A DNA stretch of 41,366 bases, from positions 1-41,366 of IMG/VR virus record IMGVR_UViG_3300046516_000328. One strand, 5' to 3'. Below are positions 36,554 to 41,366 of the stretch, piece after piece (the first letter of the stretch is position 1; each line of letters opens with the position of its first letter). The DNA is from a virus. The notes beneath the pieces are model-generated. The model was not told the origin of the DNA. It saw only the letters and a program-made list of their open reading frames with translations, and did not search any database. Both the position numbers and the translations under genes were made by a program.

Positions 36554-36753
36554 TGGAATACCAATCCGTCTCCAATCCGGTCTGGACTGATGCGGGTCAT
36601 TCGATGATCGCCGTCCAGATCGTCTTTCCCTCTATCAGCCCGTCGCCGCTTAAGTTCGTCGCGTCGCCTAACGACGTGATGGACTACGGCCGCGCGATCT
36701 ACGCAGACCTCATAGCAGGAAAATACGGCGCAATCGCTGAGGCTACACAATGA
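36553..36753 (+). CDS. 66-aa protein between the two spike genes
   Basis: The start overlaps the upstream stop (TGATG), and the stop overlaps the next start (ATGA). The product (MEYQSVSNPVWTDAGHSMIA, then VFPSISPSPLKFVASPNDVM, RAIYADLIAGKYGAIAE) resembles short proteins seen beside tail fibre genes and may be a chaperone or connector for the spike. I cannot place it in a named family. Confidence 0.72.
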   Translation: MEYQSVSNPVWTDAGHSMIAVQIVFPSISPSPLKFVASPNDVMDYGRAIYADLIAGKYGAIAEATQ

Positions 36754-38456
36754 CGACTATTAACGATCTCTGCGTCGTAAGTTCTTTTTCCGGTGACGAC
36801 AAGTTACCGATGTGGCAGAACTCCAACGGCGTAACCCGCGCGTTGCCGCTGTCGGTCCTGACCGACCAGTTTCTGACGCAGGATTCGATCGCCGCATTTG
36901 CGGCCAGCGCAGCCGTTGAAACGTTCGCGGCTGGCGCGGGCTTCACGCCTGGAACAACGCGTTCCATCACGCTCGCCAATCAGTACCTGTCGACGAGCAA
37001 TATCGAAGTCTTCTTTGATGCAGCGTTTCAAGGCCCGGACCAATATACGCTCGTTGGAAATACGCTCGCTTTCATTTCGCCTATTCCCGTAGGAGTACAG
37101 AGCGTCTATGTGCGCGGCGGCGCAACGCGTGTGATTGGAGCGCCGTCCGATGGCACCGTTACAGACGTCAAGGTCGCAAGCGGATCGAAGCTGTACAACC
37201 GGATTACCGATCTGATCGACGTGCGCGACTATGGCGCGATCGGCAACGGCATTGCGGACGATACCGCGGCGATTCAAGCGGCGGTCAATGCCGTTATGTC
37301 GCTGCCGGGTGGTGGGCGTCTGTATGCACCGGCTGGCACGTACCTTATCAACACTGCTGTCGCGATCCAGAAGAACGCCAGCAAGACCTTGCGCTTCTTC
37401 GGTGACGGCGCGTCAACCGTGTTCAAGGCTGGCCCGTCTCTCGTGTCGGGCGCGATCTTCAATCTCGGCGCGGGTAGCTCCGCAGCGGGCGGCATGGACT
37501 GCGTTATCAGTTCCATGTCGATTCAGCCGCAAGTCGGCGTCAATCATACCGGCTTCGTCTGCCTGAACATGAACGGCATCGTCTTTCAAGACGTGCATTT
37601 TGGTGCGGTTCAAAACGGCGTCACGCTGAACGCCTGCTTTGCAACGCGCTTCATTAGCTGCCAATGGATTCTGACCGGCTTGTATGCGGTCTATTCCTAC
37701 ACGGCTGCGCACAACATCATTCTTGATCGCTGCAGCGCGTTCTCTGTCGGCTCCAACGTGCTTCGTCTGGACGGCGCGACGAACAACATCGTTATCCAGA
37801 ACTGCGATTTCGAAAGCTGCGGAAACGTCTATTCAGTGGCGGGCGGCTCGTCGAGCATCCGCGTGACTGGAAGCTATATCGAGTACACGACGAACCTTGA
37901 ATTCTTCCATCAGGGTCTTTGTTACGACGTCATCGTTGAAGGCAACTGGATCGCGCTGAATGGCGGCGGATCGGGTGCGGGGCTCGGTGGTGGGACGGCT
38001 ACCTATCAGAACTGGTCGCGCGGCTCGTTCAAGCATAACAGCGGCTACAACATGACGATCGCATGGGATACGACCGTATCCGATGTGGACGTTGGCGGCA
38101 ACTTCTCGGTCGGCTCCTTCTCGGTCGGCGCAGCGCCCTTTGCTGCTGTGTCTGGCTTCCTGAATACGTGGTCGGCCGGAGCGCATACGCCGGGATACAA
38201 GAAGTTCGATAACGGCATTGTCGAGATCCGCGGCAACTGTACGGCCGGCGCAAGTTCGCTTGGCGCGGTGGCGTTCGTTCTTCCTGCTGGCTATCGACCG
38301 TCGCAGCAAAAAGTCTTCGCCTGCGTCACGACCGCCAACACGCTCGCAGTAGTGATTGTGGACACGAACGGGAACGTCGTTCCTAACGTGCCGGGCGGGG
38401 CTGCGGGCGCCGTCGTCAACCTCGATGGCGTGATGTTTAACGCCGCGCCTCAATAA
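36750..38456 (+). CDS. Beta-helix tailspike depolymerase
   Basis: The 568-aa product has an N-terminal module (MTTINDLCVVSSFSGDDKLP, NGVTRALPLSVL) shared with the 69-aa protein at 17640. A second module (FTPGTTRSITLANQYLSTSN, PIPVGVQSVYVRGG) follows. A right-handed beta-helix starts at DYGAIGNGIADDTAAIQAAV (about residue 155) with the pectate-lyase-type signature, followed by many strand repeats to about 450. The last 110 residues (WSAGAHTPGYKKFDNGIVEI to NLDGVMFNAAPQ) look like a trimerisation or carbohydrate-binding end. It should bind and cut host surface polysaccharide. Confidence 0.88.
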   Translation: MTTINDLCVVSSFSGDDKLPMWQNSNGVTRALPLSVLTDQFLTQDSIAAFAASAAVETFAAGAGFTPGTTRSITLANQYLSTSNIEVFFDAAFQGPDQYTLVGNTLAFISPIPVGVQSVYVRGGATRVIGAPSDGTVTDVKVASGSKLYNRITDLIDVRDYGAIGNGIADDTAAIQAAVNAVMSLPGGGRLYAPAGTYLINTAVAIQKNASKTLRFFGDGASTVFKAGPSLVSGAIFNLGAGSSAAGGMDCVISSMSIQPQVGVNHTGFVCLNMNGIVFQDVHFGAVQNGVTLNACFATRFISCQWILTGLYAVYSYTAAHNIILDRCSAFSVGSNVLRLDGATNNIVIQNCDFESCGNVYSVAGGSSSIRVTGSYIEYTTNLEFFHQGLCYDVIVEGNWIALNGGGSGAGLGGGTATYQNWSRGSFKHNSGYNMTIAWDTTVSDVDVGGNFSVGSFSVGAAPFAAVSGFLNTWSAGAHTPGYKKFDNGIVEIRGNCTAGASSLGAVAFVLPAGYRPSQQKVFACVTTANTLAVVIVDTNGNVVPNVPGGAAGAVVNLDGVMFNAAPQ

Positions 38457-38465
38457 GGGGCTGAC

Positions 38466-38630
38466 ATGAAAGAAACCGCTTCCGCAGTCGCCAAGGCTGC
38501 GCCGCCCATATCCGTTGTATGGGCGGACCTTCATGGGATCCATGTGGCCGATGTTGTGATGGTTCTGACGCTCGTTTATACGTCGCTCCAAATTTTCGTG
38601 CTGATTCGCGACAAGTTGGTGCGGGCATGA
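38466..38630 (+). CDS. Holin
   Basis: The 54-aa product has one membrane segment (about residues 30-47, VADVVMVLTLVYTSLQIFVL) and ends with RDKLVRA, a positively charged tail. The pattern DVV-LTL-Y-LQ-RDK is typical of small podovirus holins of the T7/Bordetella type. AGGGGCTGAC precedes the ATG, and the stop overlaps the endolysin start (ATGA). It sets the time of lysis by opening the inner membrane for the endolysin. Confidence 0.8.
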   Translation: MKETASAVAKAAPPISVVWADLHGIHVADVVMVLTLVYTSLQIFVLIRDKLVRA

Positions 38631-39082
38631 ATAACCAGAACCTTAAAACACTGATTGCCGAGCTGCGCCGCGATGAAGGCGTGCGCTACTCGCCGTACAA
38701 AGACACGAAGGGCATTTTGACGGTCGGAGTAGGGCACAACCTTGTTGCGCATCCTTTGCCGGCCGGCTGGAAATATCCGCTGAACGACATTCAAGTCAAT
38801 TCGCTGCTCGACGATGACTTAGAGAGCGTGTTTCACGATCTCGACGGGAATCTGCCTTGGTGGACTGACTTGAGCGACGTTCGCCAGCGCGCGCTTGCCA
38901 ACTTCGTCTTTCAACTCGGCATTACAAAGGCGCTCGGCTTCACTAAGAGCCTTCCTCTGATTCGGCAGGGCAAGTACACGGCCGCAGCCGAGAACATGCT
39001 TCTGTCCGATTGGGCGAAGCAGACTCCACTCCGGGCGAAGCGGGTAACGGAAATGATCCGCACCGGACAACCGCAAGGCTAA
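38627..39082 (+). CDS. Endolysin, T4-type lysozyme (GH24)
   Basis: The 151-aa product has the GH24 triad with T4 lysozyme spacing: E17, D26 and T32 in RRDEGVRYSPYKDTKGILTVG, followed by GHN. The C-terminal half has RQRALANFVFQLGITKALGF and SDWAKQTPLRAKRVTEMIRT, as in T4-type lysozymes. No signal or anchor sequence is seen, so it depends on the holin for release. It overlaps the holin gene by ATGA. Confidence 0.95.
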   Translation: MNNQNLKTLIAELRRDEGVRYSPYKDTKGILTVGVGHNLVAHPLPAGWKYPLNDIQVNSLLDDDLESVFHDLDGNLPWWTDLSDVRQRALANFVFQLGITKALGFTKSLPLIRQGKYTAAAENMLLSDWAKQTPLRAKRVTEMIRTGQPQG

Positions 39083-39085
39083 CCA

Positions 39086-39292
39086 ATGGACAAGACCTCA
39101 AGCCTCTTGACGGGCGGCGTCACCCTGAGCGCCGCAACCGTCGAGCCGCTCGTGTCATGGGCCTTTACCGGCTTTCATGCCGCGATGCCGGCCAGTGTTC
39201 CGTTCGTCGTCGCTTCGCTTGCCGTTACCGGCCTGCATGCGATTTACAACGTCGTCTCCGCAAAGCTGGCAAAGCCGGCGCAACCTCAGTAA
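39086..39292 (+). CDS. Second small membrane protein of the lysis cassette
   Basis: The 68-aa product has two hydrophobic segments (about residues 12-30, VTLSAATVEPLVSWAFTGF, and 35-57, ASVPFVVASLAVTGLHAIYN) and a basic tail (KLAKPAQPQ). It begins three bases after the endolysin gene. It may be a class II holin or an antiholin for the single-TM holin at 38466. Both membrane proteins in one cassette suggests a holin/antiholin pair. Confidence 0.75.
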   Translation: MDKTSSLLTGGVTLSAATVEPLVSWAFTGFHAAMPASVPFVVASLAVTGLHAIYNVVSAKLAKPAQPQ

Positions 39293-39303
39293 AGGATCAA
39301 GCC

Positions 39304-39741
39304 ATGAAGAAGCTATTTCTCGCCGCTCTCGTCGTCGCGCTGTCCGCATGTACCGCTGTGCAGCAACAGACCGCCTCGGACGCTGTAACGAAGGCTAAGG
39401 CACAGATTGCGAATGCCTGCCTCGTCGTGCAGCCTACGCTCGTCAATCTGCAAGCCGGCCTGATCGCTGCGCCGGCCGCGCAACAGGCACTGATTGCAAC
39501 GGTGGTGTCGGATAACGCCGCATTCTGTGCCGCAGCATCGAACGTCAGTGCGGCATCGGCTCAGTCGATCGTCAATACGACGATTCCTGAGCTAATCAAG
39601 GCGCTGGCGCTTCTGCCGATCCCTGATGCGGACAAGCTGACGATTCAGATTGCGCTCGGTGCGGCATCGGTGGCGCTCTCCAACTTCCTCGTCGTCTACG
39701 GTCAGCCGGTGGCGGCTCCTGCCGTAGCAGCGTCGGCATGA
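39304..39741 (+). CDS. Lysis-cassette lipoprotein, candidate unimolecular spanin
   Basis: The 145-aa product begins with a lipoprotein signal (MKKLFLAALVVALSAC; lipobox LSAC, Cys16). The mature part is Ala/Gln-rich and helical, and a hydrophobic segment lies near the end (about residues 113-131, TIQIALGAASVALSNFLVVY). N-terminal lipid plus C-terminal membrane segment is the layout of u-spanins such as T1 gp11, which fuse outer and inner membrane. No Rz/Rz1 pair is seen anywhere else in the cassette. The C-terminal segment is only moderately hydrophobic, so this stays a hypothesis. AAAGGATCAAGCC precedes the ATG. Confidence 0.72.
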   Translation: MKKLFLAALVVALSACTAVQQQTASDAVTKAKAQIANACLVVQPTLVNLQAGLIAAPAAQQALIATVVSDNAAFCAAASNVSAASAQSIVNTTIPELIKALALLPIPDADKLTIQIALGAASVALSNFLVVYGQPVAAPAVAASA

Positions 39742-40127
39742 GTGCGTTTCTGACTCCGCTCGATCTGCGCGACGCCGACAACACGGACGATGGACAGTGG
39801 ACCCTCGCGGCTCCGCTCGTCTATCAGTCGGACGTTGCCGGCGTGACGTTCACGGTTCCGGCTGGCTTCCAGACGGATCTCGCGTCAGTGCCGCGCATTC
39901 CGATTGTCTATGAACTGTGCGGCGATACAAGTTCGAAAGCGGCTGTCGTCCATGATTTTCTGTATTCAACGCATCTGGTCGACCGCGTAACTGCTGATGC
40001 TGTGCTTTATGAGGCATCTGCAGTTACCGGCGTCCCCGGCTGGCGGCGCTGGCTGATGTGGGCGGGCGTGCGCCTCGGCGGCGGCTCGCATTGGATCATC
40101 AAACCTGTAGTGAAGGAAACGGCATGA
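39738..40127 (+). CDS. DUF1353 family protein
   Basis: The 129-aa product has the DUF1353 pattern: YQSDVAGVTFTVPAGFQTDL, ASVPRIPIVYELCGDTSSKA, AVVHDFLYST, then ADAVLYEASAVTGVPGWRRW. The family is common in phages near lysis or tail genes; the His-Asp of VVHDFLY and TDLASVPR are constant and could be an active site, but no activity is known. It overlaps both neighbours by ATGA. Confidence 0.92.
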   Translation: MSAFLTPLDLRDADNTDDGQWTLAAPLVYQSDVAGVTFTVPAGFQTDLASVPRIPIVYELCGDTSSKAAVVHDFLYSTHLVDRVTADAVLYEASAVTGVPGWRRWLMWAGVRLGGGSHWIIKPVVKETA

Positions 40128-41134
40128 AAAAACTTCTTCTCCTGCTCGCGCTGGTCGGATCGTCGGCATTCGGCGCAACGCTCACGCCGATCCAGCTTAT
40201 CAATCCTTCTGGCTCGGCATCTGGTCAAGTCATATCCTCGACTGGCCCGACGTCGGCGCCGGCATGGACGACGATCACGCTTTCGGGATTGCCCGGAACT
40301 GTCGCGATTGCCAGCGGCGGAACGGGCGCGGTGACGGCATCGGCTGCGCGAACCAATCTCGGGCTCGGGACTGCTGCTACAGTCAACACCGGGACGAGCG
40401 GGGCGACTGTGCCGCTGCTCAATGGCGCGAACACCTGGTCGGCTGCTCAGACGTTCTCGATTCGTCCCACGTTCAACGGCGCAACGCCCTATGACTCGGC
40501 AAACCTGACGATCGCGAACTATGCGCCGCTTGCCTCGCCCGCATTTACCGGATCCGCAACGTTTTCGACTCGGCCGACATTCAACGGGGCGACGCCATAC
40601 GACTCGGCTAACCTGACCATTGCAAACTATGCGCCGCTCGCGTCTCCGACGTTCACCGGAACCGTTACGACTGCGGCACTGAGCGCAACCACACTGAGCG
40701 CCAGCGGCAATGATGCGCTCGTCTATCAGAACGCTTCCGGCCAGTCGATCCCGAATGCGGCCACAACGACCGTCACGAACTGGACAAAGCTATTCGATCG
40801 GGTCAATGCGAACTTCAACGCGGCGACGGGCGTCTTTACGGCCCCGGTGACTGGCTACTATCGCGTGAGCGCCACCTGTCAATTCGTCGCCACTACGGGC
40901 GCGGTGTCGAATCAATTGGGGTGGGTCGTTACGGCCAATGGCGTCGTCGTTGCACAGAGCCCGTATCTGATCGAAGCAGCCGGTTCAACGCCGCGCGCAG
41001 TCAGTGTCAATACGATCGTGTCGCTTGCGGCCGGCCAGACACTGACGCTCGGCATTTACCAGAACACTGGCGCAGCGCTGGCGCTGTCCAACACGGCCGC
41101 TAACAACTGGATCGCGATTAACCGAGTTCCGTAA
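40124..41134 (+). CDS. Exported tail-fibre-like protein with C1q-like C-terminal domain
   Basis: The 336-aa product begins with a Sec signal peptide (MKKLLLLLALVGSSAFGA, cleavage after about residue 18). A phage fibre region follows (IASGGTGAVTASAARTNLGL, TVNTGTSGATVPLLNGANTW) with two copies of a 34-residue repeat (RPTFNGATPYDSANLTIANY then APLASP-FTG). The last 130 residues read as a C1q/TNF-like jelly roll (FNAATGVFTAPVTGYYRVSA to NNWIAINRVP). Fibre parts with a signal peptide are unusual for a virion protein, since phage tails are built in the cytoplasm. It may be secreted by the host instead. It ends convergently with the 60-aa gene, overlapping by 17 bases. Confidence 0.82.
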   Translation: MKKLLLLLALVGSSAFGATLTPIQLINPSGSASGQVISSTGPTSAPAWTTITLSGLPGTVAIASGGTGAVTASAARTNLGLGTAATVNTGTSGATVPLLNGANTWSAAQTFSIRPTFNGATPYDSANLTIANYAPLASPAFTGSATFSTRPTFNGATPYDSANLTIANYAPLASPTFTGTVTTAALSATTLSASGNDALVYQNASGQSIPNAATTTVTNWTKLFDRVNANFNAATGVFTAPVTGYYRVSATCQFVATTGAVSNQLGWVVTANGVVVAQSPYLIEAAGSTPRAVSVNTIVSLAAGQTLTLGIYQNTGAALALSNTAANNWIAINRVP

Positions 41135-41300
41135 CGTAGCGTGGCAAGGCGGGTAGCCCAAGCAGGGCGCGCGCCTTGTCTTGCACGTCTGACGAACACT
41201 GATAGCCGTAGACGTCCGGGTCGATTAGATCAAACAGAAACGCCCGGATCAACTTGATTTCTTCTGCTTCCCGCCGCAACAGCATCGAACCATTTCCCAT
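41118..41300 (-). CDS. 60-aa hypothetical protein next to the origin
   Basis: The start at 41300 (ATG) follows AAGGA at about 10 bases; the longer frame to 41360 would run through the DnaA boxes. The product (MGNGSMLLRREAEEIKLIRA, DLIDPDVYGYQCSSDVQDKA, ending PALPRYVTELG) is a small mixed fold with no family I know. It is transcribed away from the origin and faces the end of the late region. A role in copy control or superinfection immunity is only suggested by position. Confidence 0.7.
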   Translation of the reverse strand: MGNGSMLLRREAEEIKLIRAFLFDLIDPDVYGYQCSSDVQDKARALLGLPALPRYVTELG

Positions 41301-41366
41301 TTTTATTATTCCTTGCTTGACATAATAAGGTTTATCACTTGTGGATAAGGTTATCCACATACCGCA
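41240..41366. repeat. Terminal direct repeat, right copy
   Basis: Identical to bases 1-127. Joining the two copies puts the end of the late region (fibre gene ending at 41134) next to the 60-aa gene and the plasmid-type origin. The final genome should keep only one copy. Confidence 0.95.

Noticed and set aside
14329-41134. Diversity-generating retroelement, as in the related podovirus BPP-1
   Set aside because: No reverse transcriptase is encoded in any frame and no template/variable repeat pair was seen near the fibre genes.
1-41366. CRISPR array, tRNA genes, insertion sequence
   Set aside because: No regularly spaced repeat array of CRISPR type, no cloverleaf with CCA-type end, and no transposase were found on reading both strands.

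Overview
The window is one complete circular genome. Bases 1-127 are repeated exactly at 41240-41366, so the true circle is 41,239 bp and the repeat is most simply the overlap left by an assembler. It encodes a temperate P22-like podovirus: P22-type coat, portal, gp4-like and gp10-like tail factors, ejection proteins, and a tailspike head-binding domain. It also carries a ParA/ribbon-helix-helix partition pair, a winged-helix Rep-like protein and a DnaA-box origin. No integrase or transposase is visible. I therefore read it as a phage-plasmid whose prophage is an extrachromosomal circle. Gene types, high G+C and GC-rich codon use suggest a betaproteobacterial host such as Burkholderiales; this is inference.

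Layout. (1) Bases 62-232 hold a plasmid-type origin: AT-rich DNA, two perfect DnaA boxes in inverted orientation and three 14-bp palindromes at an exact 32-bp pitch. (2) Bases 224-2019, minus strand, are a plasmid-maintenance operon (105-aa protein, ParA, RHH partner, wHTH protein) with its own promoter and a TGTAGCA operator cluster. (3) Bases 2135-12026, minus strand, are the early lytic region. It runs from a Cro-like gene through an O-like replication protein, a DnaC-type loader, Erf annealing protein, an SSB-tailed small protein, Gp157, a cytosine methyltransferase, RusA, NinB, and a Ref-type nuclease, to mosaic hypotheticals. Most neighbours overlap by ATGA. Three palindromic iterons beside AT-rich DNA inside the O-like gene give a second, lambda-style origin. 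(4) Bases 12027-12280 are the immunity region, with a divergent HTH repressor at 12281-12745.

(5) Bases 13138-14100 hold small genes and two terminators. (6) Bases 14120-41134, plus strand, are the late region: metallophosphoesterase, candidate small terminase, gp4-like adaptor, tail proteins including a GH-A-type glycosidase, gp10-like factor, ejection proteins, GNAT protein, portal, large terminase, scaffold, coat, two tailspike-type genes, lysis cassette (holin, lysozyme, second membrane protein, lipoprotein), DUF1353, and an exported fibre protein with a C1q-like end. An antisense pair (two-TM protein and 2OG-Fe(II) hydroxylase) interrupts it at 32200-32966.

The observations I would follow first are: the dcm gene with a fully overlapping +1 frame that is joined to rusA by ATGA; the two distinct origins; the structured intergenic RNAs at 15744-15810, 16042-16095 and 33965-33996; and several coupled microgenes, including a 26-aa membrane peptide ahead of erf. 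All functions are read from motifs and family memory; no database search was run.
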